Shown piece after piece: positions 27,445 through 36,360 of a DNA stretch of 64,000 nt. The notes under the pieces were generated by a model. That model was not told where the DNA came from. It was given only the letters and a program-made list of their open reading frames with translations, and made no database searches. Origin of the DNA: Halorubrum alkaliphilum (lineage in GTDB: Archaea > Halobacteriota > Halobacteria > Halobacteriales > Haloferacaceae); assembly GCF_017873815.1 (NCBI RefSeq), contig NZ_JAGGKQ010000003.1:149631-213630 (forward strand). Direction: 5' to 3'. The stretch's first letter is position 1; every line of letters begins with the position of its first letter. A program made the translations under genes and the position numbers.

Positions 27445-27474
27445 ATATATAACAAGGCTTATTGCGATTTTAGC
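27445..27474 (+). promoter_or_regulatory. Candidate aglB promoter
   Basis: Two AT-rich boxes precede the aglB ATG at 27489: ATATATAAC at 27445-27453 and CGATTTTAGC at about 27465-27474. Either could act as the TATA element; the first would give a leader of roughly 15 nt. Confidence 0.4.
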
Positions 27475-27488
27475 AGTCACATCGTACA

Positions 27489-30400
27489 ATGAGCCAGCAA
27501 CGCGATTCGAGCGACGGATCGAGCGACTCGGCGCTCGGTCTGCTCGAAAAGTGGTACCACGTCCCGGCCCTCCTCGGGATCGTGGCCTTCATGCTATTGA
27601 CACGGGTCCAGTCGTACGGCAACTTCATCGTCGACGGCGAGGTCTACTTCCGCGGAAACGACCCGTGGTATCACTACCGCGAGACGATGTATCTCCTCGA
27701 GAACTACCCGAACACCATGCCGTTCGACGCATGGACGGGATTCCCCTTCGGGAGTCACGTCGGTCAGTTCGGGACGCTGTGGGACCAGATAACGGCGGTG
27801 TTCGTTTTCGCCGCCACGCCGATCACGGGCGGCGGTGAGGAAGGTGCGATGCGTGTCATGCTCCTCATGTCGGCGATCGTCGGCACCCTCGTTGCGGTCC
27901 CCACGTATCTCATCGCGCGGCGGTTCGTCGACCGCTTCGCCGCCGTCGCGGGAGTTGCGGTCCTCGCGCTCCTCCCGGGAACGTTCTTCAGCTACACGCT
28001 CGTCGGGTTCAACGATCACCACGCGGGTGAGATCTTCTTCCAAGTGCTCGCCGTGTTGACATTCCTCGCGGCCTTCGCCGTGGCCGAACGGGAGACGCCG
28101 GTGTGGGAACTGTTCCTCGACCGGGATTGGGCTGCTCTCAAGAAGCCGGCAGCCTACGCCGTCGCGGCCGGCGGCTCGCTTGGCCTCTATATGTGGACGT
28201 GGCAGCCGGGCGTTCTCATGGTCGGCTTCACGGGGATCTTCGTCGCGATCAAGATCACGAGTGACGTCTCCCACGGTCGGACTCCGGAGCCGATCGCCTT
28301 CGCGGCCGCGGTCTCGATGACCGTCGCCGGCTTAATGCAGCTGATCCCGCTTGACGACTTCTCGTTCGGCGTCACTGACTACTCGCTCACCCAAGTCGTG
28401 CTCCCCCTCGGCGTCGCGCTCGGGGCAGTGTTCCTCGCGTGGCTCGCACGACAGTGGGACTCCCGAGAGCTCGACGTCGACACGTACCCGCCCGCAGTTG
28501 GCGGCCTCCTTCTCGTGTCGATGGGCTTCGTCGCCGTCGTTCTGACGCCGCTCTGGGACACGGTCACGAGCGAGATCGAAAACACGATCGCCTTCGGCGC
28601 GGGCGCGACCACCCGTACCATCGGCGAGGCCGCCCCGCCGCTACAGACCAGCGGCTTCGCGGAGTTCGTTCTCTCACAGTACGGCCTCGTCTTCTTTCTG
28701 GCGCTGTTTGCGGTCCTCTTCGTTCTCGTGCGTCCGCTCGTGCGAAGCGACGAGACGAATCACACGCTGTACGCGGTCGCCGCCTTCGCGGTCGTCGGCT
28801 CGGTGTACGCGGTGCCGAACCTCTACGCAGTCCTCGGCGGGGTCGTCGGCATCAGCTGGCAGCTGCTCGGGTTGTTGATCGCGACGGCCTTCATCGTCGG
28901 TGCGACGTTCCTCGTCCGCTATGACACGGAGGAGCTCTACTTCGTCGTCTGGGCGGCGTTCATCACGAGCATGGCGTTCACACAGGTCCGGTTCAACTAC
29001 TATCTCGCAGTCATCGTCGCGATCGGCGCGGCGTACTTCCTTCAGATCGTGATCGACACGCTCTCGCTCCCGTCGATCCGGAACCTCCGCGACATCGAGG
29101 GGTGGCAGGTGATGACGGTAGGGGCCGTGCTCGTCGTGCTCGTCGCGCCGCTCCTCTTCATGGCGACTCCGGTTTGGGCCGCGGGCGCTGGCACCGGCCC
29201 GGGCGACGTCGTCCAGTGGGACGAGAGCCTCCAGTGGATGAACGACGAGACGCCCCATCCGGGCGAACTGGAGGGCGCTGGCGAGCCGATGGAGTACTAC
29301 GGAACGTACGAACGCCCGGCGGACGACGACTTCGAGTACCCTGAAGGAGCCTACGGCGTCCAGTCGTGGTGGGACTACGGTCACTGGATCACCACCAGAG
29401 CGGAACGGATACCGAACGCGAATCCGTTCCAACAAGGGGCAACTGACGCCGCAAACTATCTGCTTGCACCTGACGAGGCCGGAGCAGCCGAAGTCCTGAA
29501 CCGGCAGAGCGACGAGGGCGGCGACACCCGGTACGTGATGGTCGACTGGCAGATGGTGACGCCGGGAGCGAAGTTCAACGCGCCCGTCACGTTCTACTCC
29601 GACGACGACGTCGCGCAGGACGATTTCAACTGGCTGCTGTACGAGGAGGTCGAGGGTGGCGCACAGCCGCTCACTGAGATCAGCACCCAGCGCTACTACG
29701 AGAGCCAAATGATCCGACTCTACGAGTATCACGGCAGCGCGGCCGAGCCGGAGCCGATCGTCGTCAACTGGGATGACCAGCAGTTCCGGAGTCAGACGGG
29801 CGAGGCCGTCGACCTGCGGACGACCCCGGCCTCCCCCGAGGAGGAGTCCGTGATCGAGTTCGATACCATGGAGGAGGCGGAGGCGTTCGTCGACGAGCAG
29901 GGCGGTACGGCACAGATCGGCGGCGTCGGATCGAATCCCGAAGAGCGCGTCGAGGCGCTGGAGAACTACCGGCTGGTTCACGCGACGGAGAGCAGCGCCA
30001 TGGAGTCACCCGGATACCTCCAGCGGGTGTTCCAGGACCAGCAGGCGACCGGACTGGGGGCTGACGAGCTCCGTGACACCACGCCGAGCTGGGTGAAGAC
30101 GTTCGAGCGCGTTCCGTCCACGAGCGTCGAGGGGAGCGGCGCGGAGCCCAACGAGGAGGTCGAGGCGACCGTCGAGATGGAGATGCCGAACTCCGACGAG
30201 ACGTTCGAGTACACGCAGTTCGCCGAGGCCGACGCGGACGGCGAGTTCACGCTGACGCTCCCGTACTCCACGACGGGCTACGACGAGTGGGGGCCCGACG
30301 AGGGGTACACGAACACAAGCGTACGGGCGGCCGGCCCCTACGAGATCACGACGGAGCCGACCACCGATGACGACCTGTACACGACCGAGCGTGTCGGAGA

Positions 30401-30683
30401 GGTCGACGTGACCGAGGGACAGGTCATCGGTGAGGACGACACGACACCGACCGTCGAACTCGAGGAGCGTATCCTCGACTGCCCCGCCGGCGATTCGGAC
30501 TGCCCGATCGATTCGGAGGACGAAGGGAACGGAACCGATGGTGACGACAGTAACGAAAGCGAGACCGAGGACGGAGCCGACGAGAGCGGGGATGACGCCG
30601 CCGCGATCGACGCGTCGGCGTCCGTGGGAGTCGCGACCGTTGCCGGGACGGTCGGCGTCTCGACGAGTTCGCCTCGGGTGTGA
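27489..30683 (+). CDS. aglB: Oligosaccharyltransferase AglB (STT3 family)
   Basis: 1064 residues, typical of haloarchaeal AglB. The N-terminal half is polytopic (about 13 helices) and carries NDPWYHYRETMYLLENYPN (first DxD-like acidic site) and GFNDHHAGEIFF (second). The catalytic WWDYG lies at residues 627-631 in the external domain. The C-terminal third is soluble and acidic, with a Thr/Ser/Asp-rich end. AglB transfers the lipid-linked glycan from dolichol (di)phosphate to Asn in N-x-S/T sequons of S-layer, archaellin and pilin proteins on the outer face of the membrane. The DUF368 gene follows after 12 nt. Confidence 0.97.
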   Translation: MSQQRDSSDGSSDSALGLLEKWYHVPALLGIVAFMLLTRVQSYGNFIVDGEVYFRGNDPWYHYRETMYLLENYPNTMPFDAWTGFPFGSHVGQFGTLWDQITAVFVFAATPITGGGEEGAMRVMLLMSAIVGTLVAVPTYLIARRFVDRFAAVAGVAVLALLPGTFFSYTLVGFNDHHAGEIFFQVLAVLTFLAAFAVAERETPVWELFLDRDWAALKKPAAYAVAAGGSLGLYMWTWQPGVLMVGFTGIFVAIKITSDVSHGRTPEPIAFAAAVSMTVAGLMQLIPLDDFSFGVTDYSLTQVVLPLGVALGAVFLAWLARQWDSRELDVDTYPPAVGGLLLVSMGFVAVVLTPLWDTVTSEIENTIAFGAGATTRTIGEAAPPLQTSGFAEFVLSQYGLVFFLALFAVLFVLVRPLVRSDETNHTLYAVAAFAVVGSVYAVPNLYAVLGGVVGISWQLLGLLIATAFIVGATFLVRYDTEELYFVVWAAFITSMAFTQVRFNYYLAVIVAIGAAYFLQIVIDTLSLPSIRNLRDIEGWQVMTVGAVLVVLVAPLLFMATPVWAAGAGTGPGDVVQWDESLQWMNDETPHPGELEGAGEPMEYYGTYERPADDDFEYPEGAYGVQSWWDYGHWITTRAERIPNANPFQQGATDAANYLLAPDEAGAAEVLNRQSDEGGDTRYVMVDWQMVTPGAKFNAPVTFYSDDDVAQDDFNWLLYEEVEGGAQPLTEISTQRYYESQMIRLYEYHGSAAEPEPIVVNWDDQQFRSQTGEAVDLRTTPASPEEESVIEFDTMEEAEAFVDEQGGTAQIGGVGSNPEERVEALENYRLVHATESSAMESPGYLQRVFQDQQATGLGADELRDTTPSWVKTFERVPSTSVEGSGAEPNEEVEATVEMEMPNSDETFEYTQFAEADADGEFTLTLPYSTTGYDEWGPDEGYTNTSVRAAGPYEITTEPTTDDDLYTTERVGEVDVTEGQVIGEDDTTPTVELEERILDCPAGDSDCPIDSEDEGNGTDGDDSNESETEDGADESGDDAAAIDASASVGVATVAGTVGVSTSSPRV

Positions 30684-30695
30684 CCTCCTACCGCG

Positions 30696-31640
30696 ATGGG
30701 TGACGTCCGAGAGTGGGTCGCACTGTATCTGAAGGGGGTCGCGATGGGGACTGCGGACGCGGTCCCCGGCGTATCCGGCGGTACCATCGCGCTGATAATC
30801 GGTATCTACGAACGGCTCATCGCCGCGGTCACCGCAATCAACCCGGAGCGGATCGGGCGGGTTCTCGCGGGAATCCGTCCGCGGAACGTTCCTGACGCCC
30901 GCGCCGCGTTTCACGAGATCGACGGAGCGTTTCTCGTCGTGCTCGTCGCAGGGATCGGTACCGCCGTCGTCGCAGTGTTGACCGGTGTCGACTACCTTCT
31001 TATGACCCGACCGGTCGCGACGTACGGCTTCTTTTTCGGGTTGATCGCCGCGAGCGCGGCGGTGCTTCTGGGTGGCGTCGAACTCGACACGCCTCGCCGG
31101 AAGGCGGCCGCAGTCGCCGGGTTCCTGCTCGCGTTTCTCGCTTCGGGCTACGCCTCGACCGCGCTCGGTAGCTCTTTGCCCGTCGTCTTCCTTGCGGGCG
31201 CGGTCGCCGTCAGCGCGATGATCCTACCGGGCGTCTCCGGCTCGCTGCTGTTGATTGTGCTCGGTCAGTACGACTACATGGCCGGTGCCGTCCGTGAGTT
31301 CGTCGGCGGACTCGCCGGGCTCGCGTTCGGCAGCGGCACCGACGTGCTCGTCGCGACGGGCCCACCGGTAGCAACGTTTCTCGTTGGGGGTATCGTCGGC
31401 GTGTTCTCCATCGCCCATGCCGTGAAGTACGCGCTCGCTCGCGCCCGAGCCGCGACGGTCGCCTTCCTCGTCAGCCTGGTCGTCGGCGCGCTCCGCGCCC
31501 CGCTCGTCGAGGTGTCGCTTCGACTCGCCGAGAGCGGGGAATCGTGGCGGGCCGCCGCACCGCGGTTCACGGCCGCGGCCGTCGGCGGAGCAGCCGTGGT
31601 CCTCGTGTTGAACCGATACTCGAGGACGATAGAGTACTGA
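30696..31640 (+). CDS. DUF368 (PopT-like) membrane protein, candidate polyprenyl-phosphate translocase
   Basis: 314 residues, about eight transmembrane helices arranged as an inverted repeat. The two half-motifs are AVPGVSGGTIALIIGIYERL (about residues 20-40) and ILPGVSGSLLLIVLGQYDYM (about 170-190). DUF368 proteins of bacteria (PopT) have been identified as recycling undecaprenyl-phosphate across the membrane. The gene starts 12 nt after aglB and is almost certainly co-transcribed with it. The spent dolichyl-phosphate left outside by AglB would be its natural substrate. That role is inference from family and context; the family assignment itself is firm. Confidence 0.9.
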   Translation: MGDVREWVALYLKGVAMGTADAVPGVSGGTIALIIGIYERLIAAVTAINPERIGRVLAGIRPRNVPDARAAFHEIDGAFLVVLVAGIGTAVVAVLTGVDYLLMTRPVATYGFFFGLIAASAAVLLGGVELDTPRRKAAAVAGFLLAFLASGYASTALGSSLPVVFLAGAVAVSAMILPGVSGSLLLIVLGQYDYMAGAVREFVGGLAGLAFGSGTDVLVATGPPVATFLVGGIVGVFSIAHAVKYALARARAATVAFLVSLVVGALRAPLVEVSLRLAESGESWRAAAPRFTAAAVGGAAVVLVLNRYSRTIEY

Positions 31641-31786
31641 AGCTCGGTGGCGGCAGTTTCTCGGTCGGTTCGGGGGTACGTCGCGAACGCCTGTGTGAGC
31701 GATGTCGGAGGCACGTCGCCCACTGGCGGATCCGTGTGGATATCCGATGTCCGAACCCTCTTGAGACACGCCCGCGAACGGACGGC

Positions 31787-32809
31787 GTGACGAACACCAA
31801 CCGCGAGTGGCTTCTCGCCGAGCGGCCGGACGGCGAGCCCGACGTGGACTGCTTCGAACTCCGTGAGACGAACGTTCCCGACCCAGCTCCCGACGAACTC
31901 CTCGTCCGAACCCGGTACCTCTCGGTCGACCCGTACATGCGTGGCCGGATGCGTGACGTCGAGTCGTACGCCGAACCGTGGGACGTAGGCGACACGTTGA
32001 AGGGCGGCATCGTCGGCGAGGTCGTCGAGAGCGCGAGCGATGCGTACGACGCGGGCGACCTCGTGACCGGCGAGGGACGATGGGCCGACTACGCGACTCT
32101 CGACGCCGACGACGTAGCGCCGGTCGATCCCGCAGTCGCCGACCCGGAGGCGTACCTCGGCGTGCTCGGCATGCCCGGGCGAACCGCCTATTTCGGTCTG
32201 CTAGAGGTCGGGGAGCCCAAGCCGGGCGACACGGTCGTCGTCTCGGGGGCGGCGGGGGCGGTTGGATCGGTGGTCGGCCAGATCGCCACGCGGAACGGCT
32301 GCCGCGTGATCGGGTTCGCCGGCAGCGACGAGAAAACCGCGTGGCTCACGGACGAACTCGGCTTCGACGCCGCGATCAACTACAAACGGACCGACGACTA
32401 CCGTGCCGCACTCGACGAGGCCGCACCCGGCGGCGTGGACGTGTACTTCGACAACGTCGGCGGACCGATCACTGACGCCGTGTTCACGACGCTGAACCTC
32501 GACGCGCGGGTCGCCGTCTGCGGACAGATCGCCCACTACAACGACGAGGAGATTCCGACCGGGCCGCGGAAGCTTCCGCAGATCATTCCCGTTCGAGCGC
32601 GGGTCGAGGGGCTGCTCGTCGGCGACTTCGCCACCCGGTTCGGCGAGGCGAGCGAGCGACTCACGGAGTGGGTCGCGAGCGGCGATCTCGAACACCGCGA
32701 GACGGTCGTAGAGGGGTTGGAGAACGCACCCGACGCCTTCCTCGGTCTCTTCTCGGGCGACAACATCGGTAAGCAGGTGGTGCGAGTGCCGTCATCGATG
32801 AACGAGTAG
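31787..32809 (+). CDS. NADP-dependent MDR oxidoreductase (alkenal/prostaglandin-reductase type)
   Basis: 340 residues from the GTG at 31787 (VTNTNREWLLAERPDGEPD); the longer upstream frame is basic and unlike protein. LSVDPYMRGRM near residue 45 and the cofactor loop VSGAAGAVGSVVGQIATRNGC near residue 155 are typical of zinc-less medium-chain reductases. FDNVGGPITDAVF and VCGQIAHYND follow. They reduce activated C=C bonds of enones or alkenals using NADPH. It stands alone, convergent with the gene at 32841. Confidence 0.92.
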   Translation: MTNTNREWLLAERPDGEPDVDCFELRETNVPDPAPDELLVRTRYLSVDPYMRGRMRDVESYAEPWDVGDTLKGGIVGEVVESASDAYDAGDLVTGEGRWADYATLDADDVAPVDPAVADPEAYLGVLGMPGRTAYFGLLEVGEPKPGDTVVVSGAAGAVGSVVGQIATRNGCRVIGFAGSDEKTAWLTDELGFDAAINYKRTDDYRAALDEAAPGGVDVYFDNVGGPITDAVFTTLNLDARVAVCGQIAHYNDEEIPTGPRKLPQIIPVRARVEGLLVGDFATRFGEASERLTEWVASGDLEHRETVVEGLENAPDAFLGLFSGDNIGKQVVRVPSSMNE

Positions 32810-32840
32810 CGATCGGTCCCCACTGCTCGCCGCGAGCCGG

Positions 32841-33230
32841 TCACAGACGGTCAAGGGCTTCCTCGAGGTCGAACTGCTCCGTCGTCTCGGCGAAGTCGTC
32901 CGTGCGTCCGTTCGCCACCTCCGAGGCGTTGGTCGCGTCCGAGCCGGATGCGGGCTCCGCTGATGCGGGCTCTGACGTCGGCGTCACCACGCGCACGTGT
33001 TCGGCGTCGAGCGACTCCGCGGTCACCGTCGCATCGAACCGCTCGCGTTCCGTGGCCCGGCCCGTGAACGGTTCGACGTGCTCGACGCCGTCGACCGAAC
33101 ACGCCACCGCGAGACACACCGCCTCGCGGAGTCGGTCGACCGTCCCCCACCCGCTCGGCGGGACTCGGGGGAGGACCCGTTCGCGAAGCTGCCACGTCTC
33201 TATCACCAGCTCAGCGTCATGAGATGACAT
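32841..33230 (-). CDS. Acidic protein downstream of the DHH/OB gene, unknown function
   Basis: 129 residues. The first ~75 form a compact part (LVIETWQLRERVLPRVPPSG ... LREAVCLAVACSVDGVEHVEPF), and the last ~50 are a low-complexity acidic Ser/Ala/Glu tail. It starts 50 bp after the stop of the DHH/OB gene on the same strand and is likely in the same operon, hinting at a shared nucleic-acid function. No known motif is recognised; I considered and could not support a Pcc1-type KEOPS subunit. Confidence 0.55.
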   Translation of the reverse strand: MSSHDAELVIETWQLRERVLPRVPPSGWGTVDRLREAVCLAVACSVDGVEHVEPFTGRATERERFDATVTAESLDAEHVRVVTPTSEPASAEPASGSDATNASEVANGRTDDFAETTEQFDLEEALDRL

Positions 33231-33280
33231 TACCCGACGTACGCCAGCCGTGAACGAGAGAGTTGTGGCCGCGCCCGGGC

Positions 33281-35413
33281 TTAGAACTGTTCGGCGACCG
33301 CGGCGACGACGGCGTCCTCCACGGCGTCACGCTCGCCCGAGAGGAACTCGATCTTCCCCTCGCGGAGGCCGGCCGTGGAGATGTCGGCAGCGGGTGCGAT
33401 CTCAGCGGCACGCTCGGCGATCGCGCGGACAGAGACGTCCGCGGTCGCGCGGACGTACAGTTCGTCGGTCCCGATCCCGACCGTCGAGAGCGGCTCACCG
33501 TCGGCGTGACGACGGTGGAGGTCGTCGAGCAGCAGGGGCGTCGGCGGGAAGTCGTATCGGTGGGTGTAGCTGTCGGTGTCGAGGAGCGCGAACTCCACGC
33601 CGTCGACCGCCTCGGTGACGACGTTCGCGCTCGCGGTCTCGATCTCGGTTTCCAGCTTCTCGCGGAACTGCTCAGAGACGTGTGCGGCGAGGTCGCCGCC
33701 GTCATCGAACAGGAGATCCGTGATGAGCTCGCGTTTGTCCTGATACGACTGGTAGTAAGCCTCCAGCGCGACCGCCTCGCGGAGCTCGGCGACTCGTTCG
33801 AGGTCGTAGCCGGCGTCGCGTGCGAGGTCGACGTAGCGGTCAGGGGTGTCCGCCCAGTAGCTCACCGCAGGGAGGTGGACGAGGTCGTCGCGGACCTCGT
33901 CGTTGATGGCTGACGCGAGCGACGCGACGAGCGCGCCGGTCGAGAGGTCGTCGTCAACCGATTCGAGCTCCGGCGAGACCAGCGTGTCGACCGTCTCGCG
34001 GGTCTCCGGGTCGGCGACGGCGGCGTCGACCACGACCGCGTCGACGCCGTAGACGGAGAGCAGTTCGAGCCCGTCCGCGGACTCGACCGTGGAACCGGTT
34101 CCGACGAGGACGAACAGCGGGAGCTTCTCGTCGTGTCGATCCCGGTCCTGTAGCATTCGGGTGGCGTCGTTCGTCGCGTCGTTCATCCCGTAGACGGGAT
34201 CCTCCAGCGGACGACGGGTGAAGTAGTGGTACTCCGCGTCGCTTTTGGCGTGCTCCTCGCGGATCAACGGGAGTACGGCCCGCTCGACCGCCGCCCCGGC
34301 GACGTAGCCGTCGGCGGTGGCGGGGTGTCGGACGACGACGGGGCGTGATTCGAGCACCGCACGCCGGATCGCCTCCGCGGCGTCCAACAACCCCTCGCCG
34401 AGCTCGGCGACCGCCTCGTCGCCGGCGAGCGGCGAGAGCCCCTCCGGTCGGGCCTCTGCCGTCAGCGCCTCCGCGAGTCGTCGGCGAACCGTTTCGGCCG
34501 CCTCACCGTCGAGGACGGCGAGCGCGTCGGTCTCGACCTGAAGGTCGCCGCGGCGGCGCTCGACCTCGCCGTCGATCCGGACCGCGTCGCCGATCTCGAC
34601 GTCGGGGTACGCGCGGACGCCGGGCTCGACGAACGCGGCGGCGTCGACGACGCCGCTCTCGTCTCGGAGTTCGAAGACGGTCGGACCGCCGGTCTGACGC
34701 GCGCTCACGACCTCGCCCTCCAGCCGAACCGCGTCGCCGACGCGGTCGGTGAGGGCCTCGATGGCGACGCGTTCGAGCTCGTCGTCCTCGTCTCCGGCGT
34801 CGACATCGTCATCAGCGACCGCGATGTCGGCGTCCTCGTCGTCAGCGTCAGCTTCGATTTCGTGGTTGTCCTCGTCGTCAGTGCCGGCTTCGGCGTCAGT
34901 GCCGGCTTCGGCGTCGTGGTCGTCAGTGCCGGCTTCGGCGTCGTGGTCGTCAGTGCCGGCTTCGGCGTCGACCTCGTTCTCTGTCGCGTCGGCGTCCGCT
35001 TCGTCGTCGCTCCCGGCGGCGTCGGCACCGGACTCCTCGTCGGTCTCCGATCCGTCACCCTCGTCGTCCGCCTCCGGCGGGTACTCGGTGTCGCCGTCGT
35101 GGATCAGAACGCCGCGGAACTCGCGTTCGGTCTGTCGGATCGACCACGCGAGGTCGATGTTTCCGTTGTCACGGACGCCTTTCACCTGAACGAACACCTC
35201 GTCTCCGGGCTCCCACTCCAAGCTGTCGAGACGGCGGTCGAGTTCCGAGCGGTGGAGCAGTCCGGTGACGCCGGGTGCCAGATCGATGAACACGCCGAAC
35301 TCGGCGTATCCGTCGACGACGCCGCGATAGAAACGGTCGGCGACGAGTTGGTCGGGCGAGTCTCCACGGAAGTCGTACACGACGTCCTGGTCGTGTAAGT
35401 TGTCCCAGTTCAT
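33281..35413 (-). CDS. S1-OB-DHH protein with degenerate phosphoesterase motifs (RecJ/GAN-related)
   Basis: 710 residues: an S1 domain at about 25-95 (YRGVVDGYAEFGVFIDLAPG), a very acidic repeat-bearing linker at about 105-215, an OB fold at about 225-300 (VRLEGEVVSARQTGGPTVFE), then a RecJ-like region to the end. The DHH core is worn. Motif I is RHPATADGYVAG instead of RHxDxDG, the DHH motif is replaced by VVVDAAVADPE, and no GGGH-type DHHA1 signature is seen. It is therefore probably non-hydrolytic, a scaffold or nucleic-acid binder like Cdc45/GAN-type partners. I recall haloarchaeal RecJ3/RecJ4 proteins of similar build that work with RNase J. The short acidic gene follows in the operon. 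Confidence 0.8.
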   Translation of the reverse strand: MNWDNLHDQDVVYDFRGDSPDQLVADRFYRGVVDGYAEFGVFIDLAPGVTGLLHRSELDRRLDSLEWEPGDEVFVQVKGVRDNGNIDLAWSIRQTEREFRGVLIHDGDTEYPPEADDEGDGSETDEESGADAAGSDDEADADATENEVDAEAGTDDHDAEAGTDDHDAEAGTDAEAGTDDEDNHEIEADADDEDADIAVADDDVDAGDEDDELERVAIEALTDRVGDAVRLEGEVVSARQTGGPTVFELRDESGVVDAAAFVEPGVRAYPDVEIGDAVRIDGEVERRRGDLQVETDALAVLDGEAAETVRRRLAEALTAEARPEGLSPLAGDEAVAELGEGLLDAAEAIRRAVLESRPVVVRHPATADGYVAGAAVERAVLPLIREEHAKSDAEYHYFTRRPLEDPVYGMNDATNDATRMLQDRDRHDEKLPLFVLVGTGSTVESADGLELLSVYGVDAVVVDAAVADPETRETVDTLVSPELESVDDDLSTGALVASLASAINDEVRDDLVHLPAVSYWADTPDRYVDLARDAGYDLERVAELREAVALEAYYQSYQDKRELITDLLFDDGGDLAAHVSEQFREKLETEIETASANVVTEAVDGVEFALLDTDSYTHRYDFPPTPLLLDDLHRRHADGEPLSTVGIGTDELYVRATADVSVRAIAERAAEIAPAADISTAGLREGKIEFLSGERDAVEDAVVAAVAEQF
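34877..34966. repeat. In-frame tandem repeat (18-bp and 9-bp units) in the DHH/OB gene
   Basis: Four copies of an 18-bp unit (GTCAGTGCCGGCTTCGGC) at 34877, 34895, 34922 and 34949, separated after copies 2 and 3 by the 9-bp GTCGTGGTC. On the coding strand it gives repeated AEAGTDDHD. All units are multiples of three, so length change keeps the frame and only alters the acidic linker. Confidence 0.9.
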
Positions 35414-35594
35414 GTCGCTGAGGTCGATTCGGTGTTTCGGCGTTCGGACGCGATGTTCTCCTCGTGACTGTCACGGGGACGATCGCGGACGGAGACGCTG
35501 CGAATGGCGCGCTGATACATTTATGTGTACCCAGAAGGTCACGCCTAAAACGGTTGTCGAAAGTCGACCGGTCCCCCTCAGTCGGAGACGCGGT

Positions 35595-36212
35595 TCACCC
35601 GCCGAACAGCCCTCGCGCCGCGGCGACGACTCGATAGCCGACTCCGTAGCCGAGCACCGCCGGTGGGGCCGCGGCGATCAGCGTCCGGATCGGGGTGGTC
35701 CGGTGGACGACGCTGACGCCGAGACACAACAGGAGTCCCGCGTAGACGCCACAGGCGATCCGGAGCGCGGGGATCGGTGGTCCGGCGAGCGCCATCGGTG
35801 CGCTCGCGTACGCGACCAGTTGCACGGTCTCGCTGACGCCCCCGCGGTCCCGGGAAGGCGATCGATCTCCGACGTCGATGCTGGCGACGATCAACGACAC
35901 CGTCGCCACCGCCGCGGTCAGGTGGAGTCCGACCGGAGCCGCCAGCGCAGTAACGACCAGCACGACGACGACCGCCGAGAGGGCGACTGACTCGGCGATC
36001 GCCGGCACAATGCCCGGATCCGCGAGGACCCAGCCGATCGTGTAGGCGGCGGCCACGACCGCGGCAAACGTCAGCCCGGGCGCCTGGTCCCCGGGGCCCA
36101 CTCCGTTCGTGAAGAACCGGCGCGGGCGAACCAGTACCTCGATCCACGCGCGAGTCAACCCACGGGGGCCGCGGGCGCGTCCTCCCTCCGGATCGGTCGT
36201 CCACGATGTCAC
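35595..36212 (-). CDS. Yip1-family membrane protein
   Basis: 205 residues from the GTG at 36212 (VTSWTTDPEGGRARGPRGL), preferred because haloarchaeal Yip1-domain proteins begin in this way with WVENP/GGR-like residues. About five hydrophobic segments follow a conserved amphipathic start (AWIEVLVRPRRFFTNGVGPGDQAPGL). A longer in-frame ATG start at 36269 is possible. Yip1 proteins in eukaryotes act in membrane traffic; the archaeal role is unknown. It is divergent from the pilin gene. Confidence 0.8.
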   Translation of the reverse strand: MTSWTTDPEGGRARGPRGLTRAWIEVLVRPRRFFTNGVGPGDQAPGLTFAAVVAAAYTIGWVLADPGIVPAIAESVALSAVVVVLVVTALAAPVGLHLTAAVATVSLIVASIDVGDRSPSRDRGGVSETVQLVAYASAPMALAGPPIPALRIACGVYAGLLLCLGVSVVHRTTPIRTLIAAAPPAVLGYGVGYRVVAAARGLFGG

Positions 36213-36327
36213 GTCTCCCGATAGGACCGCCCGGAATAACGGGGTTCCGATCCCGGACGACCTTCCCACGGCTCCCCCGAGACGCTCTCGGAACGACTGA
36301 TATCAGTGCTGATAGTCGGCGGGTAAA

Positions 36328-36337
36328 CCCTTATACG
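36328..36337 (+). promoter_or_regulatory. TATA-like box for the pilin gene
   Basis: CCCTTATACG lies about 25-30 nt ahead of the ATG at 36361, consistent with a leaderless transcript. Confidence 0.45.
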
Positions 36338-36360
36338 AGCCCGGACGGAGTTGCCCACGA

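Noticed and set aside
28674..29981. Long reverse-strand frame opposite aglB
   Set aside because: It is antisense to the AglB catalytic region and has an Arg/His-rich composition unlike haloarchaeal proteins.
32841..33230. Possible KEOPS Pcc1 subunit
   Set aside because: The length and residue pattern do not match Pcc1; only the small size and acidic nature suggested it.
34877..34966. CRISPR-like array
   Set aside because: The units are contiguous 18- and 9-bp in-frame repeats inside a coding region with no unique spacers.
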